From Diorhabda sublineata (lineage: Eukaryota; Arthropoda; Insecta; Coleoptera; Chrysomelidae), in contig NC_079484.1 in the NCBI RefSeq assembly GCF_026230105.1, positions 2,247,805 to 2,311,804 on the forward strand: a stretch of DNA of 64,000 bases, read 5' to 3'. Below are positions 10,901-22,300 of the stretch, piece after piece. Positions within the stretch are counted from its first letter, which is position 1. The number at the start of each line of letters is the position of its first letter. Both the position numbers and the translations under genes were made by a program. The notes beneath the pieces are model-generated. The model searched no databases. It saw nothing but the letters and a program-made list of their open reading frames with translations, and had not been told where the DNA came from.

Positions 10901-13461
10901 GAAGTCAACCAATCTTATTATTGGTACAACCTACAAGAGTGTGACGTCACACAGCGCCATTGTTAGCGCAGGTCAGGGATCACTTTTCAAAGTTTTAACT
11001 GCGTTAAAGATCGTATAAATGTTGAGTAATTCGTGTTTTTTCGTATTTTGTTTGATAAATTTTGAAAATAAAATACCTTCTGGTACAAAACACACCTATC
11101 ATCTTATAAAACAGTAAATTAAGTGAACACTTTTTAAATAACTTTAAATGACACACACTACCCCACAAACTTTGTTTGAAAAGTGACTATAACAATATGA
11201 CGGCCGTGACGTCACGTCAAGGTTGACTATTTCCGTTTGGTATGTAGATAAATGGATTCTGAACATTGAAAACGCCTTATTAACGTATTAATGTAATTTT
11301 AAGCCTGAAGGGAATCTAATTGATTTTGTTGTATTTTAGTAGTTTGACATGCTCTTTAGGTAACTAAATGGATAAAAGTTAATAAAATAAAGAATAATGG
11401 ACACAGCTGTATAAAAAATTGCATATCATGCACTACCTTTTTATATGTTGATGTAAAAAATGTTATTATATTTAATAAACAAATAAATCTGTTCTATAAA
11501 CATAATAATTGAATAGATAAGAGACCAAAGATATCGTACATTTTATTTCATCAGCTGATATGACTTCCAACAAACATTATTTGTATCAGAAAGTTTACAG
11601 ATAATTAATAGACTAGGGTAGAAGCCTTTTAAAAAGATAGTACGATGAAACCTATTGGAAAAGAAGGAGAATATAATAAAAATACTTTGCGAGCGATATG
11701 AGGTCGAGAAGGGGAAGGGGGTGAGTTTTTATGGACTAAAAACGGTTTATCTCGACTTCTGGCAAAAGTAAAAGTAGTAAGGAAAAAAGAAATAGCAAAG
11801 TTGTAGGTAATGAAAGTTCTACAACTTTTGTATTGACACTTTTTTTGCATAACCTCAAAATTTATGTAAAAAATTGAAATAACCAAGGTTTTGGTTATTT
11901 ATTTTCATCTTTTACAGAAAACATAAATGTTTCAATTGAACCTACTAAATATTTTTCTTTCTAACATTATTCCATTTCAAGAACTTATAAAATAAACAAA
12001 AAAATTAATAATCTTAAAAAAATGCAAGTACCTATTATTGATATTGGGATGAAATCTTAGAAGAACAGGTTATAAGGACAAGTAACTGAATTTTGTCATT
12101 TCAATAAGTAAGATAAATGATTATTGAGTCTACTTTACTTGTTCAAAAATTTTTGTGGTGCTATTAACAAGATATAAGCAAAATATGTGTTAATTTTGCA
12201 GGGGAGTATATTTTGTACATTACAGCATTAATCAGAACAAATTCAAGCTAATTTGGTGTTAAACTTCAACATTGTACACTAGTTCATCTCAAATTTATTA
12301 CATAGAACTAAATATTAGTAAGTTATTATTTTATAATTCTCATATCATAAATCTGATGCATTTAATTGAAGGAAATATATGGGGGTACTTACCTAGTGCT
12401 TGTAGAGAATTCATATGCCAAGAATAGCTGAATATGACAAACCAGACCAATCCGGCAATCATGAAATAGTACACCATAACAAATACGATAACACACGATA
12501 AATTTTCAGTGGCACAAGGCTCGGATTTTCTTAAAGTTCCTTCTTTTTTACAAACAATATCCTCCCTAGTCTCACTTCCTAAAAATTGTACTAACCACCC
12601 TCCATATGATATACAAAAACATACATTGACATAAAATATGGCTAGAGCTGGATATTTGTTGGCCGTTTTCCAGTCAATTACAAAAGTTGCTATAGTAAAA
12701 ATATTCGATAACATGCTAAACAATGTACAGTATGCTATAAGTTTGTGTATTTGATAATGTTCATTTTCTGTATAAAGAGAATCTTTACATTTCAAACCGC
12801 AACCTTCTACGTCAGGATACCACCATTCTTGTTTGTCAGTCTTTACTAATGGATCCATACAATAACCTGTTGTATTGAACTTAACTTCATGGATATCATT
12901 TTTGCAATTCATGGGAAACAAGCGTTCATCTTCACAATTGAAAAATTCAGGAAACACCGAACTGTTATATAAAATTTTACAAGGCTCTAAAGTAATTTTA
13001 CACATTTCATAAGAAGGTAAATCCACTTTATCATCTTCACATTTAGGCATGTATAAAGAACATAGGAATGGTTGAATAACTGCCCAGCATTTAGGAATAA
13101 ATTTTAAATATCTATATAACTGCAGTTTTTCTTGTACTTTCTCTTGACTTTTCAAATCAGTAAGGTCTAAAGTTGTGCTATGATATGGTAATTTGGCCCC
13201 CATGCAAGTAGTGAAATTTAAAATTTGGCATTTTGCAGATCTCTGGCAGTACGGAAGATTTAAATCATATAATTTTAATCGTGACGTTTCCTTTGTCTTT
13301 TTTGATTCTTTATGATGGATGTGAGGCGAAAAGCTGTAATTTTGCGGTGTCGATTCAGTCTCAAAAGAATCGTAAAATTGCGATTCTTCCAAATATTTTC
13401 TTTGAATTGTTCCGCAAGTAACAAGATGCGGATAAATTATCAACAACAAAAACACTTTCAT
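4983..13461 (-). CDS. smo: Smoothened, Hedgehog-pathway seven-transmembrane signal transducer
   Basis: Class F GPCR-like protein that relays Hedgehog signal from Patched to Ci/GLI. Coding exons, minus strand: 13461-12393, 9194-8970, 8913-8712, 8619-8449, 8334-7950, 7890-7595, 5754-5506 and 5454-4983. All have GT-AG borders and matching phases; the sum is 3069 nt, or 1022 codons plus stop, close to fly Smo. A signal peptide (1-16) is followed by the Cys-rich Frizzled-type domain (about 71-190) and the linker WWYPDVEGCGLKC. TM1-TM3 lie within residues 240-346, with the typical YSWHM after TM3; TM4-TM7 are in exons 2-4 (GDYVTGICFVGF; GIAMASWVW in TM7). The long cytoplasmic tail has a PKA-then-CK1 array at S667/S670/S673 (RRNSGDSQVS), an Arg/Ser-rich stretch from residue 685 with RRLS, and a Lys-rich end. 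Intron 1 is 3.2 kb and intron 6 is 1.8 kb. A minus-strand AATAAA near 4798 could be the poly(A) signal. Confidence 0.96.
6355..7520. repeat. Tandem repeat of about 119 bp inside smoothened intron 6
   Basis: The phrase AGATCCACCCCTGG, then ATGAAAACGAACAGGTCAGG, recurs near 6375, 6480, 6599, 6719, 6902, 7019, 7170 and 7431. The copies near 6599 and 6902 are almost identical over about 100 bp, pointing to recent unequal exchange. The array fills most of the 1.84-kb intron 5755-7594. Confidence 0.8.
9195..12392 (-). other. smo: smoothened intron 1, no gene inside apart from a MITE-like element
   Basis: The donor GTAAGT is at 12392-12387 and the acceptor ATTTTAG ends at 9195. The open frames at 10314-10748 and 11629-11886 show no domain and are AT-rich noise. 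The only structured item I see is the inverted-repeat element at about 10893-11240. Confidence 0.7.
10893..11240. mobile_element. MITE-like element with TA flanks, about 350 bp
   Basis: The left end reads TA|AACCAAACGAAGTCAACC and the right end is its approximate inverted copy, GGTTGACTATTTCCGTTTGG|TA. Inside each end sits another inverted pair built on TGACGTCA (GTGTGACGTCACAC on the left, CGTGACGTCACG on the right). TA flanks suit a Tc1/mariner-type non-autonomous element. No transposase frame is present. Family not identified. Confidence 0.55.
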
Positions 13462-14658
13462 TGTTATATATTAATAAAATAATTATGTTACTGTGTTTTG
13501 TGTAAGTTTAAAATAAAACATACTTGCAATTCACTTTTTTTTTCAAAATCAAATTACTCCTTGGCGCCTTGAATGGAAAATACACAATAAATAGACCACC
13601 CACGTGGGAAAACCCCACACGATGTCAACAAACAATCCTGTATCATAAAAGCTAAATAACAATATTACCGTTAACGATATTTTGTAGATGCATTTTAGTC
13701 TAATTCGCTAATCGATAATAGTGGATTTTCAAGTAAAATTTTAATAATTATTTAAAAAACACCACTGTACTATAAACATTTTGTTTGTATACAATATACT
13801 CAAAAACTACTTTTGTTAATATGTATCAAGTTCTGCTAATGTCCTTGAAAATTATCTGTCACTGACAAAGATGAATATATATGAATATTTCAATGTAAAT
13901 AGAGACGCGAATAAACAACAAATCTTTACACTTGTTGGAAATATAGACTTCTGAACATAAAATTAAACGCATACCACGAAGTTATTTTTAATATTATTTA
14001 TTTTCACCTTGGACATCTAAAAAGATAGAAAGCTGAAAAAAAAAGAAGAGGATTATCTTCTTCTCGATGCTTATAGATATAAATTCCATCGAATTTGATA
14101 TCGAATAAGCTTAACCTAACCAATATTGTTCTATTATTCAAAAATTCTAAAAAACTTACTGCAGGAATGGAATGAAAAATTTAAATTACTACTAATTATA
14201 ACAAAAATTTTATTGTGATTAAAGGCTTACAATTTTCTAACCGGTTACTTTCGATAAACGAACGCGCCTGTTATTCAGTAAACGCTTTTGATAGCCCAAG
14301 AATTTTCATTTTCCAATAGTTTTATTTACATTTTTAGCTTCAATTTGTTTTAAAATTAATATTTACTATATTTATTTTGAGAAAATTTACGGTTAGTAAC
14401 GGTTAAAATTGAAATTTGGGTGAACGTGAAAGTGACTATTAGAAACGTCAACCAAATACCTTAAGTTATGTTCTCAGTAAAACGTATGATTTAAACGTCA
14501 GTTTTGCTTGTCACTATTTAATTTCGTGAAAGACCGACTTTTAAATGACCTAGAGAAGGCTGTTGGATTGGTGAGTCTCTTCCGAAGTCTTCGAAGATCA
14601 CCACTAGTACAAAATAAAAAAAATAAATAAAAATTTATATAAAGAAAGGTTATATAAA
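13462..14658. other. Divergent intergenic region between smoothened and pyruvate dehydrogenase E2
   Basis: About 1.2 kb separates the two start codons, so promoters and 5' UTRs of both genes must lie here unless upstream non-coding exons exist. I see no coding frame. A GTGAGT at 14572 could be a donor of a non-coding first exon for the E2 gene. The Ci/GLI-type site at 13594 is on the smoothened side. Confidence 0.5.
13594..13602. promoter_or_regulatory. Perfect Ci/GLI consensus GACCACCCA upstream of smoothened
   Basis: GACCACCCA (TGGGTGGTC on the other strand) is the published consensus for Ci/GLI zinc-finger factors. It starts 133 bases upstream of the smoothened ATG and overlaps an E-box-like CACGTG at 13601-13606. 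Function is inferred from the match and its position only. Confidence 0.45.
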
Positions 14659-17233
14659 ATGTTTCGAACGATTATTTTACGAAGTGATGTAGCTAAAGAA
14701 GTTGTGAGAAAATCCCTCCGATCAAAAAGTATTAGAAATGTTTCGGTTGAATACTGCAAACGAAGACATTATCACAGGTAACATAACATTTTTATAACCA
14801 TAAATTTATCCTTATATCTTATTTTATCATCCTCTGTTAAGTTATGTAACAGAGCCTATCCTAACGTGTCTAACCTGTCACACATGGAAACATTCTAATT
14901 TGATTAAATATATATTTTGTTTCCTTACAAAAACATAATTTTTCATTCATAAACCATCAATATTAATTACAATAAAGATCCATCTTTATTTTTTATAGAA
15001 TATATTTTGTAGTGATTGGGTTGAATTTTTGAAATCATTGTTTTATTCCCCTTTGCAGTAATTTTTGTATTATTGTATATTGGTTGGTTTTGATTATAGA
15101 TCTTTATTTGGACCTGAATCGTCTCAGGTATTACAAAAATTGGTTAAAACAGAACACAATTTTGTCAGAAATTATGCTAGTGATCTTCCAAACCACACAA
15201 AAGTTACACTTCCGGCACTTTCTCCAACTATGGAACTTGGTACCATAATTAGTTGGGAAAAAAAAGAAGGTGATAAGTTGAATGAAGGTGATCTCTTAGC
15301 AGAAATTGAAACTGACAAAGCAACTATGGGATTCGAAACACCAGAAGAAGGTTATCTGGCAAAAATTCTCATTCCAGCTGGAACCAAAGATGTTCCCATA
15401 GGTATATACATAAATTGAATATTTTTCTCTTGAAATTAGGTCAAGAAAATGTGAATTATGTATTAATTAATGTAAATATATATTTTTTATATTCTAGGAA
15501 AATTGGTTTGCATTATTGTTGAATCTGAAGCAGATATAGCTGCTTTCAAAGATTTTAAGGATACAGGTGCTGCTGCACCTGCACCACCTAAAGCCGCTCC
15601 AGCACCTAGTGCACCTGCTCCTAGTACACCTACTCCTAGTGCTCCAGTACCAGCTTCATCTGCAACTCCAGTTCCTGAAGTACCTTCTACAGGTAGGGTG
15701 TATGTAAGTCCAATGGCAAAGAGGTTGGCTGAACAGAGGAATATCAGATTGGCAGGTTAGGCTCTAAATAATGCTCATTCATATTAACATTAAGCTACTT
15801 AATGAGCACTATGAGAATTATTTTGATATATTTTATCACAAAATCATTTTGGTATCACTTCGGGTAACTTCTTTGTAATAAAAATGGTTTTAAATTGTTT
15901 TGTAATTGTATTGCATGTATATTTAAATATGCATGTATTAGATGGAAATTTTTAGTGCCACACCCTTTTTTTTTCAAATTTTAATAGTAATTTCATAATA
16001 AATATTGCTCTTAAGATAGTGTTTATTGTTCAGGCAAAGGTACTGGATTATTCGATTCTATAACCACTTCTGATCTACCAGGATTAGAGGCAGCTCATCC
16101 AGCTCCAGCTGCACCTGGAATTAGTCTACCTGCTGCTGCTCCAAAAGGTTCTGCTTCACCTTTTGTTGATATCCCCGTTACTGGAATGAGGGCTACTATC
16201 GCAAAGAGACTACTCCAATCCAAACAAACTATTCCCCATTACTATCTATCTGTAGAAATTAATATCGACAATTTATTGGCAATTAGAGCTAGATACAACA
16301 AGAAACTAGAAAAGGATAAAGTTAAATTGAGTGTCAACGATTTTATTATTAAAGCTGTAGCACAAGCTAGTTTGAAGGTAAAAGTTCATTTATTTTATCA
16401 AGAAAATAGTTTGATAAGAAATTATTTAAAATAATTAGGATCAAATTGATTGAAAATATTACATCGCTTTTTTGTTATGGTCTATCCTTTTAGCAGCTGA
16501 ATATCTTTATTATAAATATAAATAAACTTTTATGGTAACAAGTAGAGTCAATGTGGGTAATTGGAAATTATTTTTGAAAGTTCATTTTGATTAGTGCTCC
16601 TCTAAACTATGCCTTTAGTGATAAAGACTATAACAGGAATTTCATTTTTGTTTTTTTTTTAATACTGTCAATTCTTAATTTGTACTATTTTAAGGTTCCG
16701 GAAGCTAATTCATCTTGGCAAGAAACTACAATTAGGCAGTACAGAAACGTGGATGTTAGCGTAGCCGTATCGACTGATAAAGGTTTAATCACACCGATTA
16801 TATTCGAGGCTGAAAGAAAAGGCGTTGTGGAAATAAGTAAGACGATGAAAACATTAGCAGTAAAAGCGAGGGAAGGAAAATTACAACCGCAAGAATTTCA
16901 AGGAGGTACAATTAGCGTATCTAATTTAGGTATGATGGGAATCGATCAATTCTGTGCAGTTATCAACCCTCCACAGAGCTGTATTTTGGCTATAGGAACT
17001 AGTACATCGAGATTGGTAGCAGATCCATCTTCTGACAAAGGGTAAGTTACTACATATTCGAATATTTGTTGTTTAAAGTGAGATCATCATTGTTATATTT
17101 CAGATTCAAAACTTCTCAATTTATGCAAGTGACATTGAGTTGTGATCACCGAACGGTAGACGGTGCTGTAGGTGCAAGGTGGTTGCAGGCTTTTAAGGAT
17201 CACCTCGAAGATCCAGTATCGATGGTTATTTAA
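14659..17233 (+). CDS. DLAT: Dihydrolipoamide acetyltransferase, E2 of the pyruvate dehydrogenase complex, mitochondrial
   Basis: Transfers the acetyl group from its lipoyl arm to CoA in the mitochondrial matrix. Coding exons: 14659-14777, 15100-15401, 15498-15755, 16034-16377, 16695-17041 and 17104-17233. All have GT-AG borders; the total is 1500 nt, or 499 codons plus stop. The basic, Arg/Ser-rich N-terminus (MFRTIILRSDVAKEVVRKSL) fits a mitochondrial targeting peptide. One lipoyl domain follows, with the lipoylated Lys at 113 in EIETDKATMGFE. Then come an Ala/Pro linker (about 164-204), a peripheral subunit-binding domain (about 207-245, VYVSPMAKRLAEQ) and the catalytic domain. The catalytic domain has VPEANSSW, QGGTISVSNLGMMG and the active-site SCDHRTVDG with His472 and Asp476. 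Vertebrate DLAT has two lipoyl domains; one is normal for insects. The gene is intact. Confidence 0.97.
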
Positions 17234-17717
17234 AAGATTGAAAGTGTTCCTAATATCATTTCTCCACACATTATTTATAAAATCGCTGCCAATCATTAGG
17301 GTGACATTGAAAAAAAAATTTACCACACCCTAGAACACGGAGACAAAAAATTTATTCTAAGTGGTTATAAGCAAGTTTCTGGATTTATTTTTTTGATATA
17401 CCTACAGATATTGAAATATATTTATAGTAACTTGCTTAAAAGGACCAATTATACAAAAACAACCGTATTAGTTAATTATTTATTTAATAAGATTAAAATT
17501 TATTTAATATTTTGACTTCGTGTTCTTTATGTATCGATAGGAAGTCCTGTTTTAAAATTTTAAAAATGTTTATTAGAATGAAATGCTGTATTTACAGGTA
17601 TATTAACAATTAAATCATATTGTGACTCATTTTGGTTCAATATTTTTCAAAAAAATAATCAATTTGTTATAAATTTGAATTCTTTATGATTTATATAAAT
17701 ATCACGAGGTATTGTAA

Positions 17718-17723
17718 AATAAA
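17718..17723 (+). terminator. Possible polyadenylation signal AATAAA of the E2 gene
   Basis: AATAAA sits 485 bases after the stop at 17233, in AT-rich 3' flanking sequence. Nothing else marks the transcript end, so this is a candidate only. Confidence 0.3.
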
Positions 17724-18369
17724 TTATATTATAAATATTCTATATTTTTTTATTTTAGTGATAGAAGACGTTATTATGCTCCCCAAGGGGGTAACTGCAA
17801 GTATAATTATGTAATATAATTTTTTTGAATACAAAGTAGTGTAGAAAGAGGATAAGGAGCTTGATTGTACATTTTAACATAGTTCAGAAAAAATGATTTT
17901 TAAAGTTTTAACTCAAAGCAGCTGGTAGCAATTCGATCAGATCATTTGAGCCTATTATAAAAAATTAATCACATTTAGTGCTCTTTCTAGTCAAAATTTC
18001 ATTCAATGCTATTTAGAACAGCCTAAATTAGAATATACGGAAGAATAATATGACCAGCAGTTACATATGAAAGCGAAATATGTTTTTTAACAAAGTCCAA
18101 GTCCTTCTATACTAATGAGATAACTACATATATTATAGTACATAGCACATCCTCCAAGCAAATTATATTTGCAAAAAGGATCATTGAAGAAGGGAAAATA
18201 AGTATAAAAAGAGTGAGCCTGCGTTAGTTATAGACTGATGAGAAATGAAAAGTAAGTCATGGGACACTAAGGCCCGTGGTACTGTAGATATTTGAGAAAT
18301 TATTCACATTTAGTGATCCATATAGAAAAAAATTATTTCTGTTAATCTTTTTCATTTAGTGTATCGATT
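17724..18369. other. Intergenic, nothing recognised
   Basis: I find no coding frame, RNA gene or clear repeat in this stretch between the E2 gene and the composite repeat that follows. Confidence 0.5.
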
Positions 18370-18435
18370 ATGAGGGGACATTTGAACTACCAATTGATTT
18401 CCAAGTGGTAGTTTTACTACCATTACACTAACAAT

Positions 18436-18503
18436 CATAATTACGTTGTCAGGTCCTTCGAGCGAAATAATGTAGGCTCGAAGGACCAGATAATGTAATT
18501 ATG
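18436..18503. repeat. Long hairpin, 28-nt arms around a 12-nt loop (copy 1)
   Basis: The arms run CATAATTACGTTGTC-AGGTCCTTCGAGC and back as GCTCGAAGGACC-AGATAATGTAATTATG. The inner 12 bases of each arm pair perfectly and the outer part pairs with few mismatches. Confidence 0.85.
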
Positions 18504-19688
18504 GGTGTTTGTGTGGTGATACTAAACAGTGTTTGGATATAACCAACTAAAAAATTGGATTTTGTCTCTGCGACTAAATATATGTCCATCAAACTAGAGT
18601 ATTTTGGTATTTTGTTAAATTTTTAGCTGAATTTTTTATTTAAAAGACAAATAAAGGACCTATTTGAATGATGGACGGTAGAAAATTGTCTAAAAATGGG
18701 TGTCAACTTCTTATAATGTGAAATATTAGTAAAAACAATGGATTTTCAAAGCAAAATAAGATAAAAGTTATTAAAAATATCGATAGTAGTTCAAATGTCA
18801 CAAAACTTAACGAGGAATGTCAAACATTTTCTTTTAGTTGGAACATTTGAACTACCAATTGAAGTTTTAGTGTGTACAACTCGTTCAAACAAGTTTAGCT
18901 TGTGGAAAATGGGAAGTTGTGAGGTTAAAATATGATTTGAAACCTTTTTTACCAACAATTTTTCCTATTGGTGTTGGAAAATGTGAGATTGTGGGTCTGA
19001 AGTTACTTAAAGTGGAACAACGAAAAGGAATTCATACAGATAAGGCCAAGTCGATAGTAGTTCAAATGTCACAAAACTCCACTAAGAATGTCAATAATTT
19101 TTATTCAGTGTACAAATTTTTAAGGGACATTTGAACTACCAATGGAAGTTTTAGTGTGTACAATCTCGTTCACACAAGTTTAGCTTGTGGAAAATGGGAA
19201 GTTGTGAGCTTAAAATATGATTTCAAACTTTTTTTACCAACAATTTTTCCTATTGGTGTTGGAAAATGTGAGATCGTGGGTCTGAAGTGACTTAAAGTGG
19301 AAGAACGAAAAGGAATTCATACAGATAAGGCCAAGTCGATAGTAGTTCAAATGTCACAAAACTCCACTAAGAATGTCAATAATTTTTATTCAGTGTACAA
19401 ATTTTTAAGGGACATTTGAACTACCAATGGAAGTTTTAGTGTGTACAATCTCGTTCACACAAGTTTAGCTTGTGGAAAATGGGAAGTTGTGAGCTTAAAA
19501 TATGATTTGAAACCTTTTTTACCAACAATTTTTCCTATTTGTGTAAGAAGATGTGAGATTGTGGGTCTGAAGTAACTTAAAGTGGACAAAAAGACAAGGA
19601 GTTCACAGTTATTCGTTTTTGAATCGGATCCAATTCCAAAAATATATTTCTGATGGAAACGCTGTTTACTACCAATACACTAACAATA

Positions 19689-19754
19689 ATAATTACGTTG
19701 TCTGGTCCTTCGAGCGAAATAATGTAGGCTCGAAGGACCAGATAAAGTAATTAT
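19689..19754. repeat. Long hairpin, copy 2
   Basis: Same structure as the hairpin at 18436-18503, with the inner GGTCCTTCGAGC/GCTCGAAGGACC pair and the 12-base loop preserved. A few outer-arm bases differ. Confidence 0.85.
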
Positions 19755-20138
19755 GGGTGTTTGTGTGGTGATACTAACCAGTGTCTGGATATAAACAACT
19801 AAAAAATTGAATTTTGTACCTGTGGTTAAATGAATATCCACCAAACTAAAGTATTTTGGTATTGTGGTAATGAGTTTTTAATTTTAAGGACGAATAAAAG
19901 GACCTATTTGAAGGTTGGACGGTAGAAAATTGTCTAAAAATGTGTGTCAACTGCTTGTAAAGTGAAATATTAGTAAAAAAAATGGAATTTTCAAAGCAAA
20001 ATAAGATAAAAGTTATTAGTAGTTCAAATGTCACAAAAAATTAACGAGGAATGTTGGTAGAATTAATTATACTATTGATACGGAATGTTTTACATTTTTT
20101 TCGATGAAATAAAATACTAAAATCGATGAAAGTATTTT

Positions 20139-20144
20139 TTTATT
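20139..20144 (-). terminator. Polyadenylation signal AATAAA (minus strand) of the RBBP6 terminal exon
   Basis: The plus strand reads TTTATT here, about 116 bases downstream of the stop codon at 20260. It lies between that stop and the composite repeat. Confidence 0.45.
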
Positions 20145-20259
20145 GTTGTTGCAATTAATAATCACAATACACATTTACCTAAATTTATATGTACAAAGAA
20201 AATATCCACTGTTTTCACCTAACAACTTATAAAAAATGGTATTTGACGCCGAGCACTTT

Positions 20260-22300
20260 CTATTTGTGTTTAGATTTTTTCTTTTTCTTCTTATTTTTCT
20301 TATGTTTTTTCCTTTTGCGTTCTTTCTCGCTATCGCTCGAATCGGATTCCTCCGACGAACTACTACTGCTGCTACTGCTGTCGCGCTTCTTCTTCTTCTT
20401 GTGTTTTTTGCGCTTCTTCTTTTTACGCTCCTCTTCCGAACTGGAAGACGATTCCGTTTCACTACTAGAACTCTCTTCCGAATCTTTCTTCGATTTCTTT
20501 TTACCACTTTTACTTTCGTCTTCTATATCCGAATGCGATTCGTCGTAATCGGGTTCGAAACTGGCTTCGTCGATCGTAGCTTTACGTTTAGCCGTCATCA
20601 GTTGTTTATTAACATCCTTCTCCTCCGATTTATTATCTTCGTCTTCTTTTTTCTTGGATTTGTCTTTTTTCACCCGCTTTTCTTTTTTCTTGTGCTTCTC
20701 TTTTTTATCCTCGCTGACGCTTCTCGTTCTCGAACGTTTTTTCTTCATTTTTTTGTTATCATCTTCGCTTTTGACTCTATCTTCTTTTTTATGTCTGTCT
20801 TTTCTGTCGCGATCCGTTCTACTAATATTTCGATTGTATTGATTTGTTTCGGTTTTACTTCTTGTTCTTTCTCTGCTGCCGCGTCTCCTCGATCGCGATC
20901 GCCTGTTCCTTTTGTTGTGATCGTTCGCTTCTATTCTTCTTTCTCCGACGGTGATGTTTCTACCGCCGTCTCCTCTTCGAGAAAAAGGAGATACCGTCGT
21001 CGATCTCCTACTCAAATTTATTATTTTATCTGAATCGTCGACTTTAACGCCGAGACGATCTTTTACCGAAATCCTAACTGGTTTGATGTCGCTTTTCACC
21101 GTCGCCGCCGCTATTTCTTCGGTATCTTTTTTTATTCGTTCCGATCCGGTTTTTTTGACGTCGGGATTTCTGATGGCGTTTATCGCTTTGGCGAATATCG
21201 CGTTTTCGGCTCGTTTCAAAACTTCGCTGGTAACTACTTTTCCGTTTTTGTCGGTTTTCGTATCGGATTTGTTCGTATCTTTGGGACTGATGGCGCCGCT
21301 TTCGTCTTCCACTTCCCATTTCGATATTTCCGGAACGGGAGCTAAGATATCGGTTTTTTCCAGTTCCGCTTTTAGATCCATATCGTTAGAATGTAATTCT
21401 AAGACGTCTTTTTCTTCATCTTCAATTTCTTTAATTTCTCCGTCTTCTGTTAAATCTGCGATCTCGTCTCCTTCCGGCGCCGGTCTATTACCTTCGTCTC
21501 TACCTTCGAATGGAGAATTTGTTTCTAATCTGCCATAATTTTCGATAACGTTAGTATCTATTTCGGTAACGACGTCTTCGTATAGACTCATTTTGGAATC
21601 TTGTCGTTCTGGCGTGTGTTCTTTCGAAGCGACTAATTCATTCAATTGAGATTCTTCCTTTCGATTCACATTTTCAATTTCTTCGTTTTCGTTTCCTTCT
21701 CTCGGCGACGCAATTGTTGTATCTTTTTCCGGATTTTTCTTCTCGATGTTTTTATCTTCATCGTCGTCTTCTTCGTCTCTCCTATTTTTCGGTATAACTT
21801 GTTTAAATTCATCTTTAGATTTTTTTTCTTTATTATCTTTTTTGTGTTTGTCTTTCTTGTCTCGTTTTTTCTTCTTTTCGGAATCTTTTTTCTCTTTATG
21901 TTTCTTTTTATCTTTACTCCTTTTCGATTTGTCGTCATCATCTTTGTCCGATGAATCTCTCCGTCTTTTTCGATGTTTATCGGGGCTGTCTTTGTCTCGT
22001 TCTCTAGATTTCGATTTTCTCCTTGGACTTCGGATTTTTTCTGGAGTTCTGCTTCTCTTATCGTGTCTGCTACGTTTTTTGTCGTAAGATTCTTTTCGAC
22101 GTTCTGGTTTATCTTCTTTTTTAACAGCTTCTTTCTTTTCGGATTTGTAAACGGCTTCTTCGACACCCGGCGGTCCTATGTCGTCATCTACGCCAGGCGG
22201 GGCGATATCTTGGTATTGCCTCTGAGGTTGAATGCTGTGAATTGTCTGAGGAAGCGACTGATGGAACGGGGGCTCTTTGTTCATAAATGGCGGACCAAAC
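20260..22300 (-). CDS. RBBP6: Terminal exon (680 codons), Lys/Glu/Ser-rich tail assigned to RBBP6
   Basis: The frame enters from an acceptor CTGTTTAG|G at 22301, so it needs an upstream minus-strand exon. The nearest in-phase coding donor I can find is at 52585. Composition is extreme: long K, E, D, R and S runs, then DLTEDGEIKEIEDEE, then VPEISKWEVEDE (about residue 1073), a short helical-looking stretch SEVLKRAENAIFAKAINAIR (about 1104-1123), RISVKDRLG (about 1160) and an SR/KKKK tail ending KSKHK. Such tails are normal in RBBP6 relatives. Overlapping long frames on the plus strand and in other minus frames are shadows of this low-complexity coding sequence. An alternative is an independent gene whose first exon is hidden in the repeat-rich intron. 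Confidence 0.8.

Larger units (their letters stand above)
18370..20055. repeat. Composite repeat with nested short inverted ends and an internal 285-bp tandem array
   Basis: Two outer segments (about 18370-18820 and 19610-20055) are direct copies of each other. Each contains a hairpin and the block from GTGTTTGGATATAA through AAAATAAGATAAAAGTTATT. Between them are three 285-bp units, with ACTACC marks ending at 18856, 19140 and 19425. Unit starts read GGACATTTGAACTACCAAT and unit ends read GATAGTAGTTCAAATGTCAC, which is nearly the inverted copy, so every unit and the whole assembly have inverted ends of about 16 bp. No transposase frame is visible. The short open frames inside are by-products of the repeat. 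It looks like a non-autonomous DNA element that grew by tandem copying; family unknown. Confidence 0.75.

Noticed and set aside
13233..13421. 62-residue plus-strand frame inside smoothened exon 1
   Set aside because: It is opposite the well-supported Smoothened N-terminus.
20260..22300. Independent RS/KE-rich gene
   Set aside because: The frame enters from an acceptor and has the exact phase needed by the RBBP6 exon ending at 52585. No other upstream minus-strand exon was found. Kept as the alternative explanation only.
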